Position numbers and translations under genes: made by a program
Source: JAPHSX01 sp041554195
Lineage (GTDB): Bacteria; Pseudomonadota; Gammaproteobacteria; Thiohalomonadales; Thiohalomonadaceae
Direction: 5' to 3'
Length of the DNA: 45,232 bases
Assembly (NCBI GenBank): GCA_041554195.1
Contig: JBFFMJ010000017.1
Span: 1 to 45,232 of the forward strand
Part shown: positions 17,177 through 25,595 of the stretch, piece after piece
Numbering within the stretch: the stretch's first letter is position 1
Layout: the number at the start of each line of letters is the position of its first letter
Notes under the pieces: generated by a model
What the model was told of the DNA's origin: nothing
Seen by the model: only the letters and a program-made list of their open reading frames with translations
Database searches by the model: none

Positions 17177-18178
17177 CTAGCAAATTCGCGGCAAGGGATC
17201 GTCTTCCAACTCTTCGAGCAGGCGCTCCCCGCCGATCTCGGTTTCGATCAGAACATGTGAAATTCCCGCATCGATGCGCCCGATAATGGCGGCATCCTCC
17301 CCCCCCTCCGTCGCCTGCCATCTCTCCAGTAAGGCGGGTGCATCGGCCGGGTCGATCACGGCGACCACGCGCCCCTCACAGGCGAGGTACATCGGGTCAT
17401 ATCCCAGCATGTCGCAGACCGATTGCACCGGGGCACGTACCGGAAGCTGCTCATCCCTGAGACGAACCCCCATCCGGGTGGCACGTTGCAGTTCGGCACA
17501 GACGGTGGCGATGCCGCCACGGGTCGGATCGCGCATGAAACGCAGGCTGGCGAATTGATGTGCCGCCGTGGTGAGTGCTAATACACTGGCCGCATCAGAC
17601 TGAATATCACCGCGCAGGCCAAACTCCTCTCTTGCCAGCATCACCGCGATGCCGTGATCCCCCACCGGGCCGCTGATCAGGATGGTATCACCATCCTTAA
17701 TGTTGTCCATGCTTAACGGGTGGCCGTTGCGAAGACCGATGCCGGTCGTGGCCAGATAGAGTCCGCCCCCCTCGCCGCGCCGCAACACCTTGGTGTCTCC
17801 GGCAACCACCTTCACACCAATCTGTGCCGCGGCCTCGGCCAGCGATTTGATGATGCGCTCCAGGGTGGCGATCTCCATGCCCTCTTCGATGAAGGCGTTG
17901 AGGCTCAGGTATTTGGGGATGGCACCCGCGACGGCCAGGTCGTTGGTGGTGCCATGTACTGCAAGTGAGCCGATGTTGCCGCCGGGGAACTCCAGCGGCT
18001 GCACGGTAAAGCCATCCGTCGTAAATAAGATGTCAGGACTGTCGAGAAACAGGGGGACGGCATCGGCCTCGATATCCAGCTCGGGATTGGAGAGGTGGCG
18101 CGCAAAGACCTCCTCTATCAGCTCGCGCATGTAGCGGCCACCATTACCGTGGGCCAGAGAGATGTGTGTGTCCTGCAT
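17177..18178 (-). CDS. hypE: Hydrogenase maturation protein HypE
   Basis: This 333-aa cytoplasmic AIR-synthase/PurM-like enzyme dehydrates the carbamoylated C-terminal cysteine to thiocyanate, the donor of the CN ligand of the [NiFe] site. The ATP-binding N-terminal domain has HGNGGRYMREL and FTTDGFTV, then GTTNDLAV and GDTKV. The C-terminus is PRIC, with Cys333 as the carbamoyl acceptor. Length is normal and no active-site residue is missing. It is the last gene of the hypCABDFE operon, 33 bp after hypF. Confidence 0.96.
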   Translation of the reverse strand: MQDTHISLAHGNGGRYMRELIEEVFARHLSNPELDIEADAVPLFLDSPDILFTTDGFTVQPLEFPGGNIGSLAVHGTTNDLAVAGAIPKYLSLNAFIEEGMEIATLERIIKSLAEAAAQIGVKVVAGDTKVLRRGEGGGLYLATTGIGLRNGHPLSMDNIKDGDTILISGPVGDHGIAVMLAREEFGLRGDIQSDAASVLALTTAAHQFASLRFMRDPTRGGIATVCAELQRATRMGVRLRDEQLPVRAPVQSVCDMLGYDPMYLACEGRVVAVIDPADAPALLERWQATEGGEDAAIIGRIDAGISHVLIETEIGGERLLEELEDDPLPRIC

Positions 18179-18211
18179 GGTGCCGCTACCTGTCCTTATT
18201 TATTATCTGAT

Positions 18212-20491
18212 TTACTTATTCTTGTAAGCATACTCGATAATCTGGCCAAAGCTGATGCCTGCATCATTCAGCGGTAGCCGTTGCGCCAGGTGAACGCTAA
18301 ATGCATTTTCACAGAGCAGCGAGTGCGCCTGCTCTGTGAGTACGCGGTTTTGAAAGACCCCCCCCGAAAGGGTGACGATATTGATCCCATGTCTCTGACG
18401 AATGGCGAGGGCCTGTTGCAACAGGGCGTGTGCCAGTGAGGAGTGAAAGAGGGCGGCTCGTGCGTGGCAACTTAGAGCCTCGTCCTGTAAACGGCTAAGC
18501 AGGGGCTGCCAGTCTGTTTGCAGGCAGGATTCGCCCTCAATGAGTTCGAGTGCAACATACTGACCCGTGGGATGCGCGAGTGCCTCCAGTTCCATCGCAG
18601 CCTGTCCCTCGTAACTGGCAAGACGGCAGACTCCGGTGAGTGCGGCGGCGGCATCAAATAGCCGGCCTGCCGAGGTGCTCTGTGGCGCATTCAGTCGCTG
18701 CTGCCAGGCCTGTTTCAATAAGGAGGCCTCTTCAGGGAGTCCTTCATACTCCAGTCCACTCTCCCAGCAGAGGGCCGCGGCACTACGCCATGGCTCGCGC
18801 CCGGCCTTATCGCCTCCGGGAAGGTGAAAGGGGCGCATGCTGGCAACACGCTGCCAGTGGCCCGGTCGCCCAATAAAGGCCTCGCCTCCCCAGAGTGTCG
18901 CGTCGTCACCATACCCGACACCGTCCCAGCTGAAGGCCATGATCGCCCCCGCTGTTGGGCACTCATAGTACGCTGCCGCCGCATGTGCATGGTGGTGATA
19001 AACACGGTGTACCGGTAGTGGCTGGCTGGCCGCCCAGCGGTTGCTGGTGTAGGAGGGGTGCGCATCGCAGAGGACCTGCTGGGCCTCGACCGCGTAGAGC
19101 TGTTGCAGGTCGTTAATGGTATTTTCAAAGACCTCAAAGGTACGTGCACTCTGCATCTCGCCAATGTGTGGTGAGATCACGGCGCGATTACCCCAGGCCA
19201 AGGTGAGGGTGTTTTTCATTTGCGAGCCGACGGCGAGCAGCGGTTGCGGCAGGGTGAAGGGCAGCGTCAACTCCATGGGGGCTGTACCGCGGCCGCTACG
19301 AATGGGGCGGGGTTTGCCGGCGATGGTGCGGTATACCGGATCATCAGCCGGGCGTTGAATGGGGCGGTTGTGATGTAAGAATGCATCGGCGATCTGCGAG
19401 AGCCGTTTTTCCACCTCGTGCCGTCGGGTCAATACCGGCTCGCCGCTGATATTGGCGGAGGTGGCGATAAGTGGGGCATTAAAGTCATTGAGCAGAAGGT
19501 GGTGAAGCGGGCTGTACGGCAACATAACGCCCACCTCATTTAGGCCCGGTGAGACCTGTTCAGAGAGTACGCTTGAATCACGTTTTTCCAGCAACAGTAT
19601 GGGTCGGCTCGGTTGCAACAGAAAACCCTTGTCATGCTCGTTAAGCTTCACAGACGAGGAGAGCTGCGCAAAGGGGGCCGTGGCACTTGCAGGAAACATC
19701 ACGGCCAGCGGTTTGTGTGGCCGGTGTTTGTGGCGGCGAAGTCGTGTCACGGCATCACTGCTGGTGGCGTCACACATCAGGTGGTAACCACCGATCCCTT
19801 TAACGGCGAGGATCCTTCCCCGGCGTAGCGTCGCTATCGCCTGCTGTAGTGCAGCCTCATTGCCGGTAACAGTGATATCGCCACAGTGATACGACAAGGA
19901 AGGCCCGCACTCTGCGCAGGCGATGGGTTCGGCATGAAATCGGCGGTCGGCGGGCTCTTCATATTCGGCCAGACAACGGGGGCATAACGCAAACTCCGCC
20001 ATGGTGGTGTTGGGGCGATCATAGGGCAGTGAGCGGATTAATGTGTAGCGCGGGCCGCACTGGGTGCAGTTGATAAAGGGGTAGCGAAAGCGCCGATTGG
20101 CGGGGTCGTTCATCTCCGCAAGACAGTCATTACACAGAGACAGATCGGTTGGCAGGCTGATCTGTGCTGTCCCCTTATCGTCACTTTGCAGGATGGTAAA
20201 GGCGGCAAACGCACCACACTTAACTGGCATGTCAGATTCCAGCACCGGTTCAGCAATCGGTGGCTTAGTCTGAAAAATATCCGCAACAAATGCAGGCAGC
20301 GCCGCACACTTGCCCTGAACGTGTATTTCGACCCGCCCCAGAGAATTTCTTACCCAGCCGGTTAACTGGTGTTGGTTTGCCAGGCGAAAAATAAAGGGAC
20401 GAAAGCCAACGCCCTGTACCTTCCCCGAGAGGATGATCTTGCGGGCAGAGAGTGTGGCTGTCTGTGGTTGAGTGTTGATGCGCAGCTCCAC
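18212..20491 (-). CDS. hypF: Carbamoyltransferase HypF
   Basis: This 759-aa protein transfers carbamoyl from carbamoyl phosphate to HypE. Domain order: acylphosphatase (about 18-105, GKVQGVGFRPF), two zinc fingers of CxxC-x18-CxxC type (about 120-200), YrdC-like domain (about 205-390, with KGIGGYHLMCDA) and Kae1-like domain (about 400-759, with YHHHAHAAA and the glycine-rich LSGGVFQN near the end). All domains are present at the expected length. The start is GTG at 20491, just downstream of the hypD stop. It is followed by hypE. Confidence 0.96.
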   Translation of the reverse strand: MELRINTQPQTATLSARKIILSGKVQGVGFRPFIFRLANQHQLTGWVRNSLGRVEIHVQGKCAALPAFVADIFQTKPPIAEPVLESDMPVKCGAFAAFTILQSDDKGTAQISLPTDLSLCNDCLAEMNDPANRRFRYPFINCTQCGPRYTLIRSLPYDRPNTTMAEFALCPRCLAEYEEPADRRFHAEPIACAECGPSLSYHCGDITVTGNEAALQQAIATLRRGRILAVKGIGGYHLMCDATSSDAVTRLRRHKHRPHKPLAVMFPASATAPFAQLSSSVKLNEHDKGFLLQPSRPILLLEKRDSSVLSEQVSPGLNEVGVMLPYSPLHHLLLNDFNAPLIATSANISGEPVLTRRHEVEKRLSQIADAFLHHNRPIQRPADDPVYRTIAGKPRPIRSGRGTAPMELTLPFTLPQPLLAVGSQMKNTLTLAWGNRAVISPHIGEMQSARTFEVFENTINDLQQLYAVEAQQVLCDAHPSYTSNRWAASQPLPVHRVYHHHAHAAAAYYECPTAGAIMAFSWDGVGYGDDATLWGGEAFIGRPGHWQRVASMRPFHLPGGDKAGREPWRSAAALCWESGLEYEGLPEEASLLKQAWQQRLNAPQSTSAGRLFDAAAALTGVCRLASYEGQAAMELEALAHPTGQYVALELIEGESCLQTDWQPLLSRLQDEALSCHARAALFHSSLAHALLQQALAIRQRHGINIVTLSGGVFQNRVLTEQAHSLLCENAFSVHLAQRLPLNDAGISFGQIIEYAYKNK

Positions 20492-20507
20492 CTAGTCTGT
20501 GTAGACG

Positions 20508-21647
20508 TTACGAGCTAACCGTTGCTACTGGCTCACTCCCGGTTGCGGGTTCACGTAACCCCGCCGACCACCAGATCCTACAGGCCCCTTCGTCCGAGAC
20601 CATGCAGGGGCCGACGGGGGTTCGCGGGAAACAGGCCGTGCCGAACAGGCGGCACTCGTTCGGGTAGATCTTACCGAGCACCACCTGGGCACAGTCACAG
20701 CCCGCGGGCATCTGCCCGGCGCGTTTGCGGGCGTCATCGCTATAGGAGGGAAAGCGTTTTCTCGCATCGTATTGCGAGTAGGCTTCCGTTAACTGATAGC
20801 CCGATGCCGGGATGATGCCGATCCCCCGCCAGTTGGCATCGTAGACCTCCATCGCGGTGAAAAGGTGTGACTGGGCCAACTGGTTGCCCCCTGGTTTTAC
20901 CAGCTCAGGGTAACAGTTATCGAGAAAGTAACGACCTTCATGAAGTTGGCGCAGGGTGGAGTACATCGCGGCGAGCAGACTGACCGGCTCAAAGCCCGCA
21001 ACCGCCGCTGCAATATGGTGTCTGTCGACGACAAAGTCCCACTCTTCCGGCCCCATGATGGTGGAGACATGTCCCGGTGCGATGAGTGCGTGGAAGCCGG
21101 CAGAGCCGGACTCCAGTAGCATCGATACCGCAGGCCAGGTGAGGCGACCCGACAACAGCAGCGAGAGGTTGGCCGGTACCCCCTCTACCAGCATCGCCGC
21201 CACCGGTGCCGAGGTGGTTTCAAAACCCGCGGCAAAGAACACCACCGGTGTCTGCGGGTTCTGTCTGGCGATGCTCACGGCCTCCGTCGGTGAGGCGATG
21301 GGGCGAATATCGGCGCCCTGTGCCCGGGCCTGCTCCATAGTGCGAGCCTGTGCCCTGGGAACATTGACGGGTACGCGTAACATGTCACCAAAGGCGACTA
21401 AAATAATCTCTTCACTAAGGGCCAGCTGAATCGCTTCGAAGACATCCTCTTCGGGGCAGATGCAGACCGGACAGCCGGGGCCGGGAACCAGCTCAATGTA
21501 GTCGGGCAGGGCCTTGCGCAATCCTGCCATGGTGATCGAACGCTCATGACCTCCGCAGACGTTCATGATCTTTATCGGGCCGTCGCCGGCTGGGCGCCGG
21601 GGCAGCGCGTGAATGCGCTGCAACCACTCTTTGGCATCAATCCCCAT
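20508..21647 (-). CDS. hypD: Fe(CN)2CO cofactor assembly protein HypD
   Basis: This 379-aa Fe-S protein acts with HypC as a scaffold for assembly of the Fe(CN)2CO moiety. It has the NVCGGHE motif (C31) and GPGCPVC (C59, C62), and a C-terminal cysteine cluster CDCAQV, NECRLFGTAC, GPCMVSDEGAC that binds the 4Fe-4S cluster. Its ATG overlaps the hypB stop in TGATG, showing translational coupling. It ends 16 bp before hypF. Intact and standard in length. Confidence 0.96.
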   Translation of the reverse strand: MGIDAKEWLQRIHALPRRPAGDGPIKIMNVCGGHERSITMAGLRKALPDYIELVPGPGCPVCICPEEDVFEAIQLALSEEIILVAFGDMLRVPVNVPRAQARTMEQARAQGADIRPIASPTEAVSIARQNPQTPVVFFAAGFETTSAPVAAMLVEGVPANLSLLLSGRLTWPAVSMLLESGSAGFHALIAPGHVSTIMGPEEWDFVVDRHHIAAAVAGFEPVSLLAAMYSTLRQLHEGRYFLDNCYPELVKPGGNQLAQSHLFTAMEVYDANWRGIGIIPASGYQLTEAYSQYDARKRFPSYSDDARKRAGQMPAGCDCAQVVLGKIYPNECRLFGTACFPRTPVGPCMVSDEGACRIWWSAGLREPATGSEPVATVSS

Positions 21648-22453
21648 CAGTCGTGGCTGTGACTCTGATGGCTGTGCGATGCGTTAGCCGGTTGTCGTCG
21701 CAAGTAGTGGCGTCTCTCCGTGACCTGTTGCGTGATCCACTCAAGCCACTCCGACATGCCTGTATTATCTTTTGATGAAATTTCAATCACCGGTGCCGTG
21801 CTGGCAATGTCACGCAGATAACGTCGGGCATTCTCTGGTTTAAAATCATCGAGGTAGGGTAGCAGGTCACTCTTGCTAATCATCACCAGGTCGGCGGTGC
21901 GAAACATCACGGGATACTTGGCGGGTTTGTCATCGCCCTCCGGTACAGAGAGCAGGGCGATATTCTGGTGCTGACCCAGGTCAAAGCTGGCCGGACAGAC
22001 CAGATTGCCGACATTCTCGATAAAAACGATATCAAACTCGGTGAGGTCGAGATTGTGCAGCGCCTGATGAATCATGTGCGCATCCAGGTGACAGGCACTG
22101 CCGGTGGCGATTTGTATTGCCTTGACCCCGTGCTTGCGAATGCGCTCGGCATCATTCTCGGTTTCAAGATCTCCCTCGATAACGGCAATTTTAAGTGTCG
22201 GATCGAGTTGCTGAATCGTGGCCTCAAGCAGGGCGGTTTTACCCGAGCCGGGCGATGACATTAAGTTAACGGCCAACACACCGTGTTGATCAAAATGGTC
22301 GCGGTTATGGCGTGCCGTGTGGTCATTCTCATGCAACAGGCTATGTAAGACGGTAACGGCCTCCCTACCGCTTTGCGTCTTTTGTAATTTGCCGCCGGGC
22401 TTGATTAGCCCTTCGTTACCGTGAGTTATGTTACAGCCACAGGTATCGCACAT
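21647..22453 (-). CDS. hypB: Hydrogenase nickel-incorporation GTPase HypB
   Basis: This 268-aa SIMIBI-class GTPase works with HypA to insert nickel. The N-terminus CDTCGC (C2, C5, C7) is the high-affinity Ni site seen in some HypB proteins. The P-loop is SSPGSGKT (66-73), and there is a metal-binding ENVGNLVCPA. The G4-type motif is SKSDLLP. The C-terminus ends in a short His-rich tail (HSHQSHSHD) that may add nickel storage. It is downstream of hypA by 52 bp and overlaps hypD. Confidence 0.96.
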   Translation of the reverse strand: MCDTCGCNITHGNEGLIKPGGKLQKTQSGREAVTVLHSLLHENDHTARHNRDHFDQHGVLAVNLMSSPGSGKTALLEATIQQLDPTLKIAVIEGDLETENDAERIRKHGVKAIQIATGSACHLDAHMIHQALHNLDLTEFDIVFIENVGNLVCPASFDLGQHQNIALLSVPEGDDKPAKYPVMFRTADLVMISKSDLLPYLDDFKPENARRYLRDIASTAPVIEISSKDNTGMSEWLEWITQQVTERRHYLRRQPANASHSHQSHSHD

Positions 22454-22505
22454 CGGTCTCTCTCCGGGATTCTCGTTAATTCAGCCAATGAAGCATTTAA
22501 TTAGT

Positions 22506-22880
22506 TTAGTGCATCATTTCGCCAGGTGAGGGTTCGGTCGTCTCTAGCTCGACACTCATTAGTAACAACTCATCGCCACTGATTAAGGTGGTACGCCAAT
22601 CGCCACACGCCTGGCATACCATCTTGTTGGCCAGGGCATCAGACTCGCTGCCACACTGGCTACAGCGTACGCGAATGGGGCTGTGCTGCATGATGAGCTG
22701 GGCATGCTCGGCGATGGTCCCAGCGCTGGCGATGGAGTAGGCATTTTTTAACAATTCAGGCTCAACACCCGATAACGCGCCAATACTGAGGGTAATAGAA
22801 GAAACCGATTGTGCCTGTCGTTCTGCGGCGATGTGCTCGACCTGACGGATCAGTGACTGGCAGACCGAAAGCTCATGCAT
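22506..22880 (-). CDS. hypA: Hydrogenase/urease nickel-incorporation protein HypA
   Basis: This 124-aa nickel chaperone delivers Ni to the large subunit together with HypB. Met1-His2-Glu3 forms the Ni site. Zinc ligands are C73, C76, C89 and C92 (CSQC and CQAC). The extra tail, PSPGEMMH, goes slightly beyond the usual ~115 residues. It follows hypC with only one base between stop and start. Confidence 0.95.
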   Translation of the reverse strand: MHELSVCQSLIRQVEHIAAERQAQSVSSITLSIGALSGVEPELLKNAYSIASAGTIAEHAQLIMQHSPIRVRCSQCGSESDALANKMVCQACGDWRTTLISGDELLLMSVELETTEPSPGEMMH

Positions 22881-22881
22881 C

Positions 22882-23109
22882 TTACTGGTCTGCGGCGAGC
22901 ATCTGGTCGTACAGTTCCCAGGCCGTTAGGGCATCTTGCTCGGATATCTTTTGAATACCATAGCCGACGTGTACGACAATATAGTCATTGATGTTGAGCT
23001 CTTCATCTTGCAGCATAAAGAGACTCACATCGCGGCTGACACCCTTGGCTTCACAGCTGGCCATGAAGCCTTCGATCGATTTGATCTGCATGGGAATACC
23101 AAGACACAT
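22882..23109 (-). CDS. hypC: Hydrogenase maturation chaperone HypC
   Basis: This 75-aa HypC/HybG-family chaperone binds HypD and the large-subunit precursor. The start MCLGIPMQI gives the essential N-terminal Cys2 that becomes exposed. The core NDYIVVHVGYGIQKI and the helical end AWELYDQML fit the family. It is the first gene of the hyp operon; the start is 61 bp from the FNR/Anr-like site in the divergent gap. HypC and HupF are hard to separate by eye; length favours HypC. Confidence 0.94.
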   Translation of the reverse strand: MCLGIPMQIKSIEGFMASCEAKGVSRDVSLFMLQDEELNINDYIVVHVGYGIQKISEQDALTAWELYDQMLAADQ

Positions 23110-23153
23110 AGAGTCGTTTCCAGAGCCAGGAGCCGTTAGCGGATTAAGCTAAC

Positions 23154-23183
23154 AAAATAGGGCAACCGGTTGACATGTGTCAA
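23154..23183 (-). promoter_or_regulatory. Likely promoter of hypC operon overlapping an FNR/Anr-like palindrome
   Basis: On the minus strand TTGACA (23183-23178) and TATTTT (23159-23154) are separated by 18 bp, a plausible sigma-70 promoter for hypC. The -35 lies within TTGAC-ATGT-GTCAA (23170-23183), which resembles FNR/Anr boxes (consensus TTGAT-N4-ATCAA). It is midway between hypC and hupD, so it could control both. The palindrome is one base per half-site off consensus, so the regulator is uncertain. Confidence 0.45.
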
Positions 23184-23237
23184 GGAGCATCGCACCCTCC
23201 AGGCAGGGCGTTTTGATTTAGATCGCGGGGTAAATTA

Positions 23238-23741
23238 ATGGGCCGGCACGAGACGTTGATACTGGGGATTGGTAACACGCTGCTTACGGATGAAGGCGCG
23301 GGCATTCACGCGCTAAATCACCTTGAATCAGTACTCACTAAGATACACGGTATCACTTTCCTCGATGGCGGCACGCTTAGCTTTACGCTGGTTGCATGGA
23401 TTGAGGGTTGTACTAACCTAATTGTGTTCGATGCGGCCGAGATGAATCAGCCGGCCGGTACGGTGCGCTCCTATATTGGTGCAGAGATGGATGAGTTTCT
23501 GGGGGCGGCTAAACGCAGTGCACATGAAATCGGCTTGCTGGATATGATGGATATTGTGCGTATTACTGAGCACCTCCCAGAAAAACGGGCCATCATCGGC
23601 ATCCAGCCAGAATACATGGGGTGGGGAATGGAGCCCACAGCGACTGTACAGGCGGCACTCGACGCGGCGGGCCAGGAAGCACTGGCGTTGCTCAGCCAGT
23701 GGGAAATAATCGATAGCCGGCATCGTATTATAAGTGCTTAA
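23238..23741 (+). CDS. hupD: Hydrogenase maturation endopeptidase (HupD/HyaD family)
   Basis: This 167-aa protease removes the C-terminal extension of a [NiFe] large subunit after nickel insertion. It is an M52-family member; by alignment with HybD the nickel-sensing ligands are E19, D65 and H96. Characteristic segments are LILGIGNTLLTDEGAG and DGGTLSF. This family processes uptake-type (group 1) large subunits, matching the fragment found just downstream. It is divergent from the hyp operon. The start has a GCGGGG-like ribosome-binding site. The gene appears intact. Confidence 0.92.
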   Translation: MGRHETLILGIGNTLLTDEGAGIHALNHLESVLTKIHGITFLDGGTLSFTLVAWIEGCTNLIVFDAAEMNQPAGTVRSYIGAEMDEFLGAAKRSAHEIGLLDMMDIVRITEHLPEKRAIIGIQPEYMGWGMEPTATVQAALDAAGQEALALLSQWEIIDSRHRIISA

Positions 23742-23828
23742 GCAATGACATTCTGTTCATGGGCGGTTAACAAAGAAATAAAGTAAAACGAAGAATAAAT
23801 TGCACAGCGGTTCTGGAGCAGAAATATC

Positions 23829-24052
23829 ATGGAGCAAACCACTCCTTCTCTGCAGTTCAATATCCAGCCAGGCAACCAGCTAACATGCAATGTCCGGCCA
23901 CTGTTGCACCAAGTCAGGCATGCACTGGATAACCTGATAAGTCATGGTGAGACCACCATTATCGATCTGCGGAGTATCCCTCTGGCTCCCGGTGAGGAAG
24001 GGGGCTCCTCTCTCTATTAGGTCGTGGCGGGGTTGTCGCCAAGCTGGAGGTG
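23829..24052 (+). pseudogene. HupH/HyaF-like hydrogenase expression protein, truncated and frameshifted
   Basis: From ATG 23829 the frame encodes 57 residues that match the HupH/HyaF C-terminal domain type (LLHQVRHALDNLI, ETTIIDLRSIPLAPGEEG), then goes out of frame and stops at 24018-24020. In another frame the family sequence continues as LLSLLGRGGVVAKLEVLG up to about 24052. Adding one G to the run of five G at 24000-24004 restores a single frame, so a one-base deletion (or a sequencing error) explains it. After about 24052 the sequence becomes a hydrogenase large subunit. HupH/HyaF proteins are needed for uptake-hydrogenase formation; this copy cannot be functional. The ribosome-binding site GGAG precedes it. 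Confidence 0.75.
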
Positions 24053-24943
24053 CTGGGTAATTCCCTCACCTATGGGGACTTTCCATCCAACGGCATGGAG
24101 GACCCCTCCGGCTTTATGATTCCGCCGGGTGCCATACTCAACCGCGACCTCAGCACGGTGCATGAAGTGGACATGAATAACCGTGATGAGATTCATGAGT
24201 TTGTCGCGCACTCCTGGTACGACTATGAAGGCGGCAAAGATGCCGGGCTCCACCCCTATGATGGCGAGACCAAACTGAACTACACGGGGCCGAAGCCGCC
24301 GTATGACCAGCTGGATGTCGATCAGTCCTATTCCTGGCTGAAGTCACCGCGCTGGAAAGGTCATGCCATGGAGGTTGGGCCACTGGCGCGTGTGCTGATG
24401 CTCTATGCCACCGGTCATGAGCAGACCAAAGAGCTGGTAGGCATGATGCTGAACAAGCTGGAGGTGCTAGTAGAGGCATTGTTCTCAACACTGGGGAGAA
24501 CCGCAGCACGCACTTTAGAGACACAAATAATTGCCGATGCCATGCAGGGTTGGTTTGATCAGCTGGTCACCAATATTAAAGCGGGCGAAACCAGAACCTT
24601 TAACGAAGTCCTGTGGGAACCGTCAAGCTGGCCAAGGAGTGCCAGAGGGGTTGGCTTTATGGAGGCCCCGCGAGGTGGGCTGGCACACTGGATTGTGATT
24701 GAAGATGAAATCATCAAGAACTACCAGGCCGTTGTGCCCAGTACCTGGAATGCCGGTCCCCGGGACGCGAACGGCCAGCCGGGGGCGTATGAGGCGGCAC
24801 TGGCAGACAACCACACCCTGCACGACCCCCAGCAACCGATAGAGATCCTGCGTACCATTCACAGCTTCGACCCCTGCCTGGCCTGTGCGGTACACCTGAC
24901 TGATCCCGATGGAAATGAACTGATTAATGTAAAGGTGAAGTGA
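24053..24943 (+). pseudogene. [NiFe]-hydrogenase large subunit, C-terminal half only
   Basis: About 297 residues correspond to the C-terminal half of an uptake-type (group 1) [NiFe]-hydrogenase large subunit, which normally is about 570-600 residues. The match starts near NSLTYGDFPSNG and runs through ILNRDLSTV, KGHAMEVGPLARVL and the Ni-ligand motif DPCLACAVH close to the end. Fifteen residues follow the motif (LTDPDGNELINVKVK), the extension HupD would cleave. The first half, including the N-terminal RxCGxC ligands, is absent, so no active site can form. It is joined directly to a HupH/HyaF fragment. Coding constraints within it look intact, so the truncation may be recent. A small membrane-protein gene overlaps its stop. 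Confidence 0.85.
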
Positions 24944-25128
24944 TGAAAAAGTTTCTGACAGGAATAATCGTTGTAGCGATGAGCGCATTCAGTTCATCCG
25001 CCGTAATGGCCCATGCGGGTCATGTAGCCGATGAGTCGTTACATGGTCCACTGCATTTGGAGCATGTGCTCGGTCTATTGGTTATCGGAGTTGCCGCTCT
25101 GCTGATGAAAATAATACGCAGCAAGTAA
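24943..25128 (+). CDS. Small His-rich membrane protein in hydrogenase locus
   Basis: This 61-aa protein has a signal-peptide-like start (MKKFLTGIIVVAMSAFSSSA, likely cut after VMA), then AHAGHVADESLHGPLHLEH with six histidines, then one hydrophobic helix and a basic end KIIRSK. The start ATG overlaps the stop of the large-subunit fragment (TGATG), indicating it belonged to the hydrogenase operon. The AHAGH start is loosely like the metal-binding N-terminus of HupE-type nickel permeases, but it is far too short to be one. Role unknown. Confidence 0.7.
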   Translation: MKKFLTGIIVVAMSAFSSSAVMAHAGHVADESLHGPLHLEHVLGLLVIGVAALLMKIIRSK

Positions 25129-25595
25129 CTTTACGCGTGGGTACTGAAAAGCGAGTGACGAATCACTGTCGTGAATGCCATATCTGGCCACGGCACGATC
25201 AGAGCCAGCCAAGCCGATCAGTAAACTAAGTAGGGCGACACGAGAAAAAACCAGAACCGGTAGCAGAAATGTTGGCTCCATCCCCCATACCAGTCAACAG
25301 ACGCCCCCGGCTAACCCCCAAAAGCGCCCGCCGATAACAAGCAAAGTGGGGCGGTGTTGCTGCTGAGAGCGGATTTGAGTAAAAAAGTGAGACACGTGCG
25401 CAATGCATAGTGGAGCGACGCGTGAAAAAAGAGGTGTTTTTGTTGGAGATGGGCGCTTTTCTGTGCAAAATAGGCTAAAAATCAATATAAAGTAGATTAT
25501 AGCCGTTGGGTCACATACCATAGGAGGCGGGATTAGGGCGTGAATATGGTCCGTGAAGGTCTGCAGCTAACTATAAAATTTATGTAATTAAATAA
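25129..25595. other. Intergenic region between hydrogenase remnants and adenylate cyclase
   Basis: No convincing gene is present in this 467 bp. A 10-bp inverted pair AAAAGCGCCC (25320-25329) and GGGCGCTTTT (25451-25460) encloses about 120 bp. A perfect AGGAGG at 25522-25527 is followed 12 bases later by a 15-codon open frame (25540-25587) that stops 8 bp before the cyclase ATG. The open frames on the minus strand look like chance. Confidence 0.4.

Noticed and set aside
25226..25468. 80-codon minus-strand frame in the hydrogenase-cyclase gap
   Set aside because: No homology recognised, no ribosome-binding site, likely chance.
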